64,000 nt of DNA from Tachypleus tridentatus (lineage: Eukaryota; Arthropoda; Merostomata; Xiphosura; Limulidae). Made by a program: the position numbers and the translations under genes. The stretch lies in contig NC_134835.1 of the NCBI RefSeq assembly GCF_004210375.1, positions 73,376,447-73,440,446 on the forward strand, given 5' to 3'. Below are positions 24,801-32,522 of this stretch, piece after piece; positions within the stretch are counted from its first letter, which is position 1, and each line of letters opens with the position of its first letter. Under the pieces are notes generated by a model. The model was not told the origin of the DNA, searched no databases, and was given only the letters and a program-made list of their open reading frames with translations.

Positions 24801-27800
24801 TCTTTTGATCCATTCTTTTATGATATGTTGGTTGTTTAGACATACAGTACTTTTGGATTTTAACATTAATGTTGCACTCCATTCCCTTCCTTTACCTTCG
24901 TTTAAGCCCATTTCCTTGTGTTCTATACTTTACCTATCCCTTAAGGTGTATTTATTTTCTTCTCTTCTTAGCCGCTGGTGGTGTCAGTCAGATATATTTT
25001 CTATCAAAGTCACTCTGACATTGTACCATTCATCATATCTTCTCCTTTATTTGGATCATTCCTTCTTTCCTAAGATCTTAGCAGCTCTTGAGGGCAACTC
25101 CTCCTTTTTACTCATTTCCTGTTCTTCTATTTATCATATCTACCCATGTTTAACTGAAACACTTCTATGCCCTTCATTATTAAATTGCACACATGGCTTC
25201 CTTCATGATGTCTTGTTCCCATTTATTTATTTCCTGGAAACCCTCTTCTTCTCTGGATCTTTGTCCCTTTACCCTTGCCAGTTAGGTCTGTTATTTAATC
25301 CACTTGGCTTTTTCTTCTTTGTTCCCTTCTCAACATACAAAGTTTCATGCTATCTCGCCTTTTCCTTTGCTTCTCGTCTCAATTAGTTTTTGGAAGTGAT
25401 TCTGCAATGAGGCATGTGGACCACCCTTCATGCATCCATCTTCCTCATTTTCTGATACTACATTCTCTTTCAGAGAAATCTTTAAGGCAAGTGTCTCCCT
25501 TTTTTATTCAGAATGGACTAGATGGCTTTGCTGGCTCTCTTAAGTCAGTCAAAGAGCTTTGTTCTGGTGACATATTGGTGGAAACATCCACTCCTAAACA
25601 CAGTGAACTCCTGTTGCATTCAAAGACCATTGGTGATATACCCATTAAGGTTACTTTCCATGCAACTTTGAATTCATCATGAGAAGTTATTGTTGAGAGG
25701 AATTTGAAGAACATCCCTGAGTGAGAGACCATCACTGGCTTCTATACTCAAGGAGTTTCTGCAGTGAGGCATATCACCACTTGCAAAGATAGAATTATGA
25801 TGCCAATCAGTGTCCTAATTTTGATGTTTACATCACCATGCCCACCTGCCACCATCAAAGCAGATTATCTAAATTGTAGGGTATGGCCATATATTCCAAA
25901 CCCTCTCAGATGTTTCCATGGGACACATCCTCCTTGACTCACTTTCCTTCTGTGGGATTGAGTTATTTATTTATTTGATTAGGATCATTTTCCTGACTTA
26001 TTCTCTCCCACTCGAATGAGCTCTTTTCTTTTCTCACCATTTTGTTCTTAATTTTATATAGCAAGAAGATACCTGGTTCAGAAATAGCGCAGTGCCTCTA
26101 CTCAGATCTTCTGATCTGTTTCTTTTATCTGCAAAGATATCCTTCGGATGCTTTTGGATGGTATGTCTTTTCTTCCCTTGCAACATTCCATACTTCTTTT
26201 CAAGATTGAATTCTAGCCAATCTTTTGAGTGGAGAGAAGTACTGTTGTAATTTTTCTAAATTAAAAATGTACTTCCCTCTTATCACAATTCACACCACCT
26301 TCCACCAGTCTTCCAGTGCTTACATCTTGAAGTGATGGTCTGGTAGTGGCACGTGGAGGTGGTCACGTCCATCATGTGATGGTAGTACTTTCCTATTGGT
26401 GGAGAGATGATCATAACAATTTGCATAAGAGACAATTTGGAATCTTTTATTCTAGTAGGAGGGAGCCCAGCATGGCCAGGTGGTTAAGGCACTCAACTCA
26501 TAATTCAAGGGTTGCTGGTTTGAATCCCCATCACACCAAACATGCTCACCCTTTCAGACATGAGGGCATTATTATGTGACAGTCAGTTGCACTATTAGTT
26601 GATAAAAAAGTAGCCCAAGAGTTGGCAGTGGGTGGTGATGACTAGCTACCTTGCCTCTAGTGTTATACTGCTAAATTAGGGATGGCTAGTGCAGATAGCC
26701 CTCGTGTAGCTTTGTGCAAAATTCAAAACAAAACTAAACCAGTAAGATGATGTGGAAGGCTTGTGGAATGCATCATAAAAAAGTTTGCAAACAGTGGGCA
26801 GCACAAAATGGGAAAAGCTGATACTATGAGAAGATGGAAGTGCTTATTGGATATACACTTTCAGTTTAGGAAAATTAAGATACTCTGATTGTGGATTTAG
26901 AATTTCCAAGATGGGAATGTCCCTTGTACACAAAGGCATTGAAAGAAGAAGTATACCATTACCATGGTATTTTTTAATTACCATTAAAAAAGATCTATTT
27001 GCAACAAGTCATACCCCCAGACATGGTAAGTAAAGTGGAGCATATTGTAACAAGTGACAATTCATGAACTAAAAGGTCATTGGTATGAGCTCTCCACATG
27101 TTCCAAGCAACAGCGCAAAATATAATTAAAAATGCCTCTAGCTGCATGTACATGAATTGATTCTATGAAAAATTCACCTAACCATCATATGCCTTAAGCA
27201 GCTGAAGAATGAAATGGGTATATATTTCTTACATAAGAATACCTACTGGTCAAATCACCTGTTGATTTTTGTGTAATTGAACTGTTAAAATTGATGCTGA
27301 GAAACCATCATTATTGTAGATTAGATTAGTTAAGGAAAGCAAGCTAGGAAGAAGGATTTGCTTTGGACTTTGCAGCCTTATAAAGAATCTTTTGTGTTTG
27401 GACTGTTTCACCTTGTTTCTCATCTGGCTTGGCTTATTATTGTATACATTGCATGTACAAACACCTGCTGTTGTGACTTGATAAAACATTTAAGAAATTT
27501 TGAGCTTTATAAAGTGGTCTGCTACTGTTAAATGGAAGTGCCCTTTAGTATATAATGAACTAAAGGATTAGTTATAATATATTCAGTATATACTTTTCAA
27601 CAAATTTTTACTAAATTTCAGAGTATGTACTGGATATGTTAGAACACTTTAATCCTTAATAAGTTTTATTCAACGTTGAAGCAAGCTTACTCAGTAAAGC
27701 TAACAAGATCCTCAATTGAGAAGTAGTTGAAATTATGTATAAGGCTTACCAAAATTGCTTTAAGGCTTTGTTCAATAAAAGTATATAACTTTAGCAGACT

Positions 27801-30800
27801 TCTGCAGGATCCTTTTATGAGTATGTAAAGTTTTGTACATATAGTATAGATGTACTTTTTGTTTGTATTGTATATATGTATCTTTTGCATCAGAAAACTG
27901 GATGATTTAAAACCAGTGAAATTCAAGAATTAGCCATGCATGAATTTTTAGAGATTATGCTTGCAGTGACTGTATGTTACTATATACCTTACTCTCCAAT
28001 AAAATATGTTCTCTATCTTCAAAATTTAAAATTATATTTAAGTTATGATTTTGAAAATCTTAAATCTATTTGAAGTCATTTATTAATTCAGCATAGCATT
28101 AATTTGTAGCTTTAGTGATCAACAATCTTATTCGCCGTTTTGTGGGATAGTTTTATTGTCACATAAAGCAGAAAAATATCAACATTCCACTGCCAATTTT
28201 CTGATTGAGCAGCTATAGAAAGTGATTGCAGTTTTGGAAATTTCACATCGGATTTGTTTTTTTTTAACTTAAGCATGAAACTACACAAAAAACTACCTAT
28301 GCTCTGCCCTCCATGAGTATTAAAAACCCAGTTTCTAGCATTGTAAATGTATAGACATACCATTGTTCTTTTGGGGGTCCACATTAGATTTATTCCATTT
28401 CTTGAGAAAGGTAATTTGTCTTATGTGAGATAAAATAAATTAATTTATAACCTGCTTATTGTCCTTAATTAAATATAGTTTTGTGTTTCTTTTTATTTAT
28501 TTATGTTTCTTTTACATTTGGTAATCTTATTGCCAGCTGTATCTTGTCTCTCTCATGTGACTTGTAACAAATCATTACACTTTTCCTTTTGTTTATTAGA
28601 TCCATGAGTCCTTCATTTTTATAAAGATGGAGCAACTGAAACCTAGGTTTATGTAACACATTCAAAATACTTTATTCTAACATTACAGAATTTTTCTCAA
28701 AATAAAAGAGATTATACAGGATCCTGTAACAAACAAGAAAATTGATATTTTCATTTGTATATGATACAAATTATGAAAAACTAGAAACCATCATGTTATC
28801 CAGTAAAGTTGTTTTTATTTTATCCTTTTGAGTACTTTAACCTGATGTTTCTGTAACTTATACTTTAATCACTATCAAGTAGCTTAACAGCATACTAAAA
28901 CAGAATTCTTATGGAATGAAATCCAAAAAAGAAAGATACATGCTAAGCAAGGGGCAAATTACAGTAGCTCAATATTGGATTACGTAGAGGTAAAAATGTT
29001 TAAACACAATTTGAAGACTTAAAGTATATAATACTGTAAAGCTTAACAAACATAAATGTTAAAATAATAGCTTATGTTTGATGCTATCATTTTTTAAATT
29101 TATTTTATTGTGTTAGAAAAAACACATTCACTTTTATAACCATCAACAGTAAAATTCATGTGCAAGCATAATTAATATCTTTCTTACTCATTTTGTGGTT
29201 TCTTAAATAACCTGAGGACTAGGAAACTATTTTCTCTCAAATTTTAAAAGTAGCTAGTTCACTTTTCATTGAATTGAATTTTAGGCTAACAGTATACTAA
29301 AACACGTGGTCCCAAGTTCAAAAACTAAGAAGAAAGTTATGTTTGAAGAGGTGGAAGGTAAAAACAATTCAGAATCAGATGATATAAAGGTAAATATTCT
29401 TACAAAGTTTTAAGTGTTTAGATAGAATTACATCATAAACAAATCACTACTAATATTTCAGATATTTCTAGATGTTGATTACAGTTCTTATACTTGTATC
29501 TTCATAATGATAACCAGTTTATTTGTTACAAGTATTTAGTAATGTGAAATAGAAAGTGTGAAATGAAGTGACATCCTGAGTGAAATAATAATATGTTAAT
29601 CTACAATAACTTAGAAGATGGAAAACTGTAAGTATAGAAAAATGTCTTAAAAATTAAGTATTTATATTAAGTTGTTACAAATATAGTTAAACAAAGTGCT
29701 TTGCACCTCAAAAACTTATTAATTTTGCAGGAAGAAGCAGGTTTGGATAACTAAAAGTAATAATAATAAGGTTTTTCTTGGTCAGTTATTAGTTATTCTT
29801 GAAAGTTATATAAACTTAATCTAATGATGTTTCTACCTATTTCTCTAATATAAGAGCATCTAAATCTATAAATAGTTGTCAAAGTACTTTCTCTGCAGTG
29901 ATGTACAATATGTAGATTATAAATTAAGAACTAATTTCAAGTTTCTTACACACTAAAAAAAATACTCACTCAGAGCTTATTAAATGTTACTTTAAACCGT
30001 TTTAAAAATTATATATACACGCACACTGTAAAGATGAAATTGTTTTCTTTAAATGTTACCTTTTCTCAGAAAGAAACAAGCAACAGTGCTTCTCAGTTTT
30101 CAAAGTTAACACAAGAGGTAAAGCGAAGGTCTGTAGCTGTACGAGTTGCTCCTTACAAGAGAGATGCATCCAATAGTCCTGGAAAACAAAAGACTTATTC
30201 AGGGAAATCTAAAGCAACAAATAAAAAGGTTTAATTGTTTATCATAAACTAATTTATAGAATGTTTATCTGAAAATGTGGTGTTTTGTTTGTAAGCTATT
30301 AATCAATAAACTTATCTGTTTACTTTTTACTGTTTACTGTTGTTAACCTCTCAGTGTACTATTTAGTATTAAAAATAACCTCTGTATTATTGTTAGTCAG
30401 TTTCAAATTTCAAAATGAAATTATTCCAAAATTTCTTGGATAGAACAAAACACCTTTGTCTATAAAACTATAATAGAAACGTATATCATAATTCATATAT
30501 GTATTGTGTGCCATTTCTTGATTGTTTATTTACTACACCATTGTTTATGCATAGGATAGTTTAGCATAATGAGCTTTATTATACCTTCTATATCAGTTTA
30601 CTTAGAAATGTTTAACCATTACTATATACAGTCTCTCTTTTTCTTTTCTTTTTTTTTCAATTTATATCATTTGAAATTTTGAAAGAAGTACTATTACCTT
30701 GTCTTTTTTTTCTAAGATTTATAAGTTGTATGTATGTGTGTGTGTGTATGTATATACATAGTCTGTTCTCATTGTAAACCATCTTAAGTTACTTGTGTTT

Positions 30801-31448
30801 ATGAGTTTCTTATGTTTTCAAGCCTATGCAACATCACTGTCCAAAGTTTTTCTCCATTGTAAATAAAAGTTAATTATTTGAATGAGCTGTGAATTGCATA
30901 TACAAGATACTAGTAACAATCTAGGTTCTCTGTGATCATCCAAACAATACATAGCAGAAATAAAACAAACACTATAAGCTAAGTTCACACTGTTATAGTT
31001 AGCTAGATTTTATAATCAACTTAGACTTGTTCTGGGCAGACGGTTATACTTGTATAGAAAAAGCTATTGTTGTGAAAAGTTATTTTTTTAAGTATAAATA
31101 ATTCCAAAATTCGACAAGTTGTCATAACAGACTTTGTTGTAATCTATTTAGTATAAACATTTAATTTCAGTTTAAAGAATTTAATGAAATTATTCATTTT
31201 TTCAGATAAAGATGGAAGAAGAGATGGCTAATGATTTATTCTTCAGTTATGAAGATAATGAGAAGAATGAATTAAGTCCTAAGGTTGAGTTCACAAGGAA
31301 AAATCATAAGACTCCAAAAAAATTGATGTCTCAGTCAAGAAAGTTCTTTAAATCACCTCGTTCTACCAGGAAATTTGAAGAAACCAAATCTACAGCAAAC
31401 ATTTCTTGGATTGATATGGATACATCTTATGGACTTTTTACTGATTAA
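795..31448 (+). CDS. SYCP1-like coiled-coil protein, 3' part of gene (14 exons seen)
   Basis: Exons 795-899, 1950-2053, 2413-2530, 2966-3036, 3707-3788, 4907-5032, 8960-9106, 17378-17488, 17631-17732, 18525-18599, 21724-21827, 29285-29389, 30070-30228 and 31206-31448 join through GT-AG borders into about 550 residues. The first ~345 residues are rich in E, K, L, N and Q in heptad-like order with no helix breaker, as in a long dimeric coiled coil. The tail is basic and Ser/Lys-rich. A segment KKKVMFEEVEG followed by an acidic Ser/Asp run resembles the tail of vertebrate SYCP1 (KKRKMAFEFD then acidic), where the protein enters lateral elements of the synaptonemal complex in meiotic nuclei. SYCP1 proteins are near 1000 residues, so the 5' half would lie left of the window. 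The exon at 21724 is one base short of frame. Family assignment is inference; another coiled-coil protein is possible. Confidence 0.55.
1950..2053 (+). CDS. SYCP1-like exon b
   Basis: Acceptor tgtag before 1950, donor gtattg at 2054. It encodes coiled coil starting KELEKLSFVEQELKEDNK and ends after two bases of an Arg codon that the next exon completes. Confidence 0.7.
2413..2530 (+). CDS. SYCP1-like exon c
   Basis: Acceptor atgtag before 2413, donor gtatga at 2531. It completes the split Arg codon and continues the coiled coil (LKQNDSRKTLKDIRQRK), ending in phase 0. Confidence 0.7.
2966..3036 (+). CDS. SYCP1-like exon d
   Basis: Acceptor ttttcag before 2966, donor gtacag at 3037. It encodes NSKNFNSILQSKIDSSQEE and ends with a split Arg codon. 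An ORF starting at 2796 that reads into this stretch is in another frame and is not the gene product. Confidence 0.7.
3707..3788 (+). CDS. SYCP1-like exon e
   Basis: Acceptor tctcag before 3707, donor gtacgt at 3789. It completes the Arg codon and encodes EKLKYLDLENKKQAEEIGNF, ending in phase 0. Confidence 0.7.
4907..5032 (+). CDS. SYCP1-like exon f
   Basis: Acceptor tttttcag before 4907, donor gtaagg at 5033. 42 codons of coiled coil starting EEELEEVKLSREHTADELNK, phase 0 at both ends. The next intron carries a decayed DIRS-like element. Confidence 0.75.
5170..6870 (-). mobile_element. DIRS-like tyrosine-recombinase retroelement, degenerate pol (RT and RNase H)
   Basis: On the minus strand, broken frames read in the order of a DIRS-group pol. 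Near 6863 an RT N-terminus reads EVVQVFLLKQTIIPI, then FFIAPNKIGDWKSVSNLF where the family has a PKKTGDWRPV-type motif. Around 6460-6480 there is a NPTQQL-like stretch typical of the RT end. From about 6080 down, the RNase H reads DTSLWGWRVWG, then LTLYGDNS, then IAHITHIGG, followed near 5690 by PMEWALHPTHF and near 5520 by VNAFNMDRSGDF. These are the usual DIRS landmarks. Stops and frameshifts are frequent, so it is dead. No tyrosine-recombinase domain was recognised. Base composition is less AT-rich than the flanking intron. It sits antisense in an intron of the coiled-coil gene. Confidence 0.65.
6871..7860 (-). mobile_element. Probable 5' part of the DIRS-like element
   Basis: No conserved domain is recognised. 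The stretch continues upstream of the minus-strand RT. Near 7775-7810 it holds a segment (complement of TACAGTATTTCCCTCC) that resembles part of the inverted repeat arm at 22410-22788 (TACAGTACTTCCCTCC), in the same orientation relative to the element. That suggests a remnant of the 5' terminal repeat. Assignment is inference. Confidence 0.35.
7861..8959. other. Intron, nothing recognised
   Basis: AT-rich intron with a short TG-rich simple repeat near 8700-8730 and a TA run near 8863. No exon or element supported. Confidence 0.5.
8960..9106 (+). CDS. SYCP1-like exon g
   Basis: Acceptor tttacag before 8960, donor gtctaa at 9107 (a weak donor). 49 codons of coiled coil ending in EEIEETKKQ, phase 0 at both ends. 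Confidence 0.7.
9569..9694 (+). repeat. tRNA-derived SINE, family C
   Basis: The head reads GGTGCTCCCCTATGGCACAG with a box-B-like GTTTTGATACCCC about 60 bases on. The tail AGCACAGATTGCCCATTGTG then GTTGTGCTTACTTTCAAACA is a degenerate form of the tail shared with the other SINEs in this window. No clear target duplication. Confidence 0.55.
9808..9918 (-). repeat. tRNA-derived SINE, family B
   Basis: Read on the minus strand, a tRNA-like head with box B (GGTTTGATTCCCCTTGGTGG) is followed by GCAGATAG and GATGTGGCTTTGC. On the plus strand it appears as GCAAAGCCACATCAGTCTAT then GGGGAATCAAACCC. Other copies: 18288-18415 and, split in two, 32523-32935. Confidence 0.6.
9919..10540. other. Intron with unclassified repeat-like DNA
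   Basis: AT-rich to about 10140, then less AT-rich DNA with a poly-T run of about 18 near 10311-10327. Together with 10840-11435 it looks like one older, unidentified inserted sequence interrupted by the SINE at 10552-10828. No domain recognised in any frame. Confidence 0.35.
10552..10828 (-). repeat. tRNA-derived SINE, family A
   Basis: Full-length copy in reverse orientation, from the tail (GTTTGTTTTACATTTTGTGC) to the complement of the tRNA-like head (CACCTGGCCATGCTGG). An exact 11-base target duplication, TAGACAGCTTG, lies at 10541-10551 and 10829-10839. The body contains the conserved AGCTACTTGAAGGC and CATCACCACCCACTGCCAAC blocks seen in all family A copies here. Confidence 0.85.
10840..11435. 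other. Unclassified repeat-like DNA
   Basis: Continuation of the sequence interrupted by the SINE at 10552. A T-run followed by an acceptor-like TTTTACAG at 11093-11100 is not followed by coding sequence in the host-gene frame. Possibly the upstream part of the Ty3/gypsy remnant that follows; not demonstrated. Confidence 0.3.
11440..12380 (+). mobile_element. Ty3/gypsy retrotransposon remnant with integrase-before-RT order (Gmr1-like)
   Basis: Several frames read parts of a gypsy pol. 11440-11690 is the linker before the integrase (IKPLQISKSYIPNV, then ELKEAQRKDL). The integrase core is missing, deleted. 11800-12010 is the integrase C-terminus: CFYDNKVKE, then KVLVLLPTTNNKL, then RYFEKEED. 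12020-12260 is the acidic linker that normally precedes RT, ending SEELMGKQKKEVQDLL. 12260-12330 has the first RT residues, degenerate. Usual gypsy order is protease, RT, RNase H, integrase; here the integrase end runs straight into the pre-RT linker, as in the Gmr1 group. No intact frame and no proven LTR. Confidence 0.6.
12381..13451. other. AT-rich stretch, no gene; possible LTR-like signals
   Basis: No coding sequence recognised. A TA run lies near 12691-12703. A TATAAATAC-like box near 13086 and AATAAA at about 13117 could belong to an LTR of the preceding gypsy remnant, but no second LTR copy was found to prove it. Confidence 0.3.
14880..15354 (+). pseudogene. RNase H domain of the I-like LINE
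   Basis: Landmarks of a type I RNase H occur in order: IYTDGSKSG (first Asp), AELYAISLAL (Glu), IYTDSLSFLLAL (second Asp), and WIPGHVGIRRNELAD (His and final Asp). The first motif is in one frame (ORF 14610-15002) and the rest in another (ORF 14905-15354), so a frameshift lies between about 14910 and 15000. In active elements this domain helps remove RNA from the RNA-DNA hybrid made during retrotransposition. Confidence 0.75.
15817..16015 (+). repeat. Duplicated 3'-UTR module of the I-like LINE
   Basis: The phrase CCAGGACTGGAAAGGCCAAC with flanks occurs twice, at about 15830-15860 and 15985-16015. Each is followed by a similar stretch with TTGTACTTACC- or TTTGAACTACC-like sequence and a TCTTGGCGAG/TCTTGGCAGG element. 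This is a direct duplication of about 155 bases. Confidence 0.55.
16316..17377. other. Intron, nothing recognised
   Basis: AT-rich intron between the LINE 3' end and the next exon. No exon, RNA gene or repeat family recognised. Confidence 0.5.
17378..17488 (+). CDS. SYCP1-like exon h
   Basis: Acceptor tatttag before 17378, donor gtaagt at 17489. 37 codons starting LEELKNSLKQTVKEKDLAQN, phase 0 at both ends. Confidence 0.75.
17631..17732 (+). CDS. SYCP1-like exon i
   Basis: Acceptor tttgacag before 17631, donor gtaaga at 17733. 34 codons including KLTLEKERAEAAARLGDVK, phase 0 at both ends. Confidence 0.75.
18288..18415 (-). repeat. tRNA-derived SINE, family B
   Basis: Diverged copy. On the plus strand it reads GCAAAGCCACTTTGGGCTAT, then GAAATCAAATCCCAGATTTT, then CCAAAGACTTACTGATGTCC, matching 9808-9918 block by block. 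It ends about 110 bases before exon j. Confidence 0.6.
18525..18599 (+). CDS. SYCP1-like exon j
   Basis: Acceptor aatag before 18525, donor gtatga at 18600. 25 codons encoding EYQIESLKKEKEKLENLVN and on, the end of the long coiled coil. Phase 0 at both ends. Confidence 0.7.
18600..21200. other. Long intron, no gene
   Basis: AT-rich, with no exon supported. A TTAACCCTTTCACAACAGGC stretch near 18942 looks superficially like a piggyBac terminus, but no convincing partner end was found. Confidence 0.4.
21201..21397. repeat. Small inverted-repeat element (MITE-like)
   Basis: GTCTAAGTTCAAGGGAGGTC at 21201-21220 is matched by its exact reverse complement at 21378-21397. The similarity extends inwards (TATTTCAATTT versus CACTTTAATTT). 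The unit is about 197 bases with no ORF. No clear target duplication, so the superfamily is unknown. Confidence 0.6.
21724..21827 (+). CDS. SYCP1-like exon k, with apparent one-base frameshift
   Basis: Acceptor ttttggcag before 21724, donor gtattg at 21828. In the frame set by exon j it starts HKEEKK and soon meets stops. In the frame required by the next exon the rest reads SHELELNTDIIPSGLQTPVL and then VVSSTKK, without stops. The exon is 104 bases; one more base in the A-run around 21739-21743 would make 105, with phase 0 at both ends like its neighbours. It is either an assembly or homopolymer error, a real null allele, or an exon I have mis-drawn. Confidence 0.5.
21828..22409. other. Intron, nothing recognised
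   Basis: AT-rich, with a TA run near 21899-21911. No exon or repeat family recognised. Confidence 0.4.
22410..22788. repeat. Left arm of large inverted repeat
   Basis: Reverse complement of 25916-26331 with moderate divergence and small indels. The outer end reads GAAGATATAAGCACTGGAAG and the inner end AGGATGTGTCCCATGG. The arm pair encloses DIRS-like coding remnants, and inverted terminal repeats are a known feature of part of the DIRS group. It may therefore be the element's own 5' terminal repeat. Confidence 0.7.
22789..23939. other. Interior of the inverted-repeat region, unclassified
   Basis: Between the left arm and the first recognisable DIRS RT residues. About 23040-23400 is less AT-rich and may be a decayed gag or early RT part; no motif could be named. 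About 23430-23900 is AT-rich and featureless. Confidence 0.3.
23940..25450 (+). mobile_element. DIRS-like retroelement, degenerate RT/RNase H fragments and tyrosine recombinase
   Basis: Broken plus-strand frames read: RT start VVPKKTGDWRPVIGLSCLNQ (about 23965-24030). An internal deletion joins this to the end of RNase H (VANCLSQ, near 24110). Then comes the pre-recombinase region APYKVLLIAPYLPAQPWFPE (about 24370-24430). The tyrosine recombinase N-terminus reads DIPASCQTVAGISKFLPLL, with ISGYQAALSHTF in a neighbouring frame (24630-24760). The catalytic half includes YLDHSFFPK and ETLLCPSLL (25055-25190). Its end, YKVSCYLAFSFASRLN (about 25335-25385), stands where active enzymes have HxxR and LAF. 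Many stops; not functional. DIRS elements integrate by this recombinase instead of an integrase. Confidence 0.65.
25440..25915 (+). mobile_element. Non-LTR retrotransposon ORF1 (gag-like) fragment
   Basis: Reads FPHFLILH-like start, then SPFFIQNGLDGFAGSLKSVK, then CSGDILVET, HSELLLHSKTIGDIPIKVTF and, after a TGA, EVIVERNLKNIPE, QGVSAVRHI, and YIPNPLRCF. This is the RNA-binding N-terminal part of the ORF1 of I/Jockey-type LINEs, which normally continues into CCHC zinc knuckles. Here it stops exactly at RCF, where the right inverted-repeat arm begins. It abuts the recombinase remnant on its left. Confidence 0.7.
25916..26331. repeat. Right arm of large inverted repeat
   Basis: Pairs with 22410-22788. 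The inner end CCATGGGACACATCC starts directly after the LINE ORF1 fragment; the outer end is CCAGTGCTTACATCTTGAAG. It has an extra stretch near 26070-26110 absent from the left arm. Confidence 0.7.
26464..26738 (+). repeat. tRNA-derived SINE, family A
   Basis: Head GCCCAGCATGGCCAGGTGGT with box A, box B GGTTTGAATCCCC, body block GTAGCCCAAGAGTTGGCAGT, tail AGTGCAGATAGCCCTCGTGT and AAAATTCAAAACAAAAC. No clear target duplication. Confidence 0.8.
26739..29284. other. Intron, no gene
   Basis: AT-rich intron sequence. Short ORFs here lack family resemblance and AT-rich composition explains them. No repeat family recognised. Confidence 0.45.
29285..29389 (+). CDS. SYCP1-like exon l
   Basis: Acceptor attttag before 29285, donor gtaaat at 29390. 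35 codons ending in KKKVMFEEVEGKNNSESDD plus IK. This is the segment most like the vertebrate SYCP1 tail: a basic run, a hydrophobic/acidic MFEE motif, then an acidic serine run. Phase 0 at both ends. Confidence 0.7.
29390..30069. other. Intron, nothing recognised
   Basis: AT-rich intron between exons l and m. No other feature supported. Confidence 0.5.
30070..30228 (+). CDS. SYCP1-like exon m
   Basis: Acceptor ttttctcag before 30070, donor gtttaa at 30229 (an imperfect but usable donor). 53 codons. Strongly basic Ser/Lys/Arg tail, including EVKRRSVAVRVAPYKRD and SPGKQKTYSGKSK. Such tails bind DNA or chromosome axes in the family; that role is inferred. Confidence 0.65.
30229..31205. other. 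Intron, nothing recognised
   Basis: AT-rich, with a TG simple repeat near 30731-30755. No exon supported. Confidence 0.5.
31206..31448 (+). CDS. SYCP1-like last exon
   Basis: Acceptor ttttttcag before 31206. 80 codons, then TAA. It encodes an acidic start (IKMEEEMANDLFFSYEDNEK), then a basic run KNHKTPKKLMSQSRKFFKSP, ending SWIDMDTSYGLFTD. TPKK recalls the VKTPKKAP motif of vertebrate SYCP1 tails, which is weak support. Confidence 0.65.
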   Translation: MKMEEEMANDLFFSYEDNEKNELSPKVEFTRKNHKTPKKLMSQSRKFFKSPRSTRKFEETKSTANISWIDMDTSYGLFTD

Positions 31449-31597
31449 AAAAGTTTGAATGTTGTACAATGTTGCCTAATGTTTTATTCACAGCTAAAGC
31501 CATTACACCTAACAAATTTCAACTATAAAAAATTATAAAAAATTTGTGACTGGTTAAATACATACATAAAATTAAATTAAAAATCATATCATTTGTC

Positions 31598-31603
31598 AAT
31601 AAA
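31598..31603 (+). terminator. Poly(A) signal candidate AATAAA
   Basis: Canonical hexamer 150 bases after the stop codon of the coiled-coil gene. In DNA this AT-rich the hexamer is common by chance, so it is only a candidate. Confidence 0.4.
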
Positions 31604-32522
31604 GGACAAAGTTATCATTTCTGAATGAAAATAACTGTAATTATACTAACAGCACCCAAAAGTGTTGGGGGATATTCGTGTATTAAGTTTCTTATGAGTT
31701 AGGAGAAGTTAAAGTGGTTTTTAAACATGTCAATTGGTTTTAAAGTTAAACCCTATACACAACTGGCTACAAACAGTGAATGGATGGTAATAAGTATTGG
31801 AACATTGTAGGAGCACCCAGCTACTATGTCCTAACTAATCCCTCCTAACACTTATCTTGTTACTATTAATTTGTGATTTTAGTGTGTGTGCTAAATAGAA
31901 TATTCCCAACACTTTAGAATGCTGTTGTTGTAGACATTTTTCCTTAAAATTTTTAGCTTTAATACTTTAATAGCAAATGATATGATTTTTTTAAATTTTG
32001 TTTTTTGTATAGTTACTCAAAAATTTGGAAAGTTTATATAGTTCAAATTTGTTAAATCAAAGCCTTAGTTTTAAATTTCAGAGTAGATATTCAGTTTTGG
32101 TTTACATGTATATAATGAATATATTAAACAAAGAAGAATTTTTGAAATTTTTCTATTTATCAATATTATGTATATAAAAAAAATAATTTTTATTCTTTTA
32201 TTGTAATGTATTTTAAATTATAATTAAAACTTTTCTCATTACTATGTGCTTGACTGTGGTTCTTCATCTGAATGCTGTCAATGTTGCACATAACTGTACT
32301 TAAGAATGCGGGAAATTAACATAAGGGACTGCTAAAAGCAGCTTCCATGTTGCAAAAGACAGCTCAATCTGGGAATGTGAAAGCTGGGGACATGTTTCCC
32401 AAAAATTAAAACACATAATTTACAGTTACAATACAAGTCAAATATATAAAAGTGAGGTGCTACATCACCCAAAGCACCACTGGTTCCCTTTTACTCTAAT
32501 CCTTTTCTGCTCCAGAGATTAG
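31604..32522. other. Intergenic, nothing recognised
   Basis: AT-rich DNA downstream of the first gene. No ORF or repeat family supported. Confidence 0.5.

Noticed and set aside
26464-26540. tRNA gene
   Set aside because: The tRNA-like head with A and B boxes belongs to a SINE repeated at least seven times here; no mature tRNA fold with intact stems was found.
30721-30760. TG/TA simple repeat as a regulatory element
   Set aside because: Short microsatellite in an intron; nothing indicates function.
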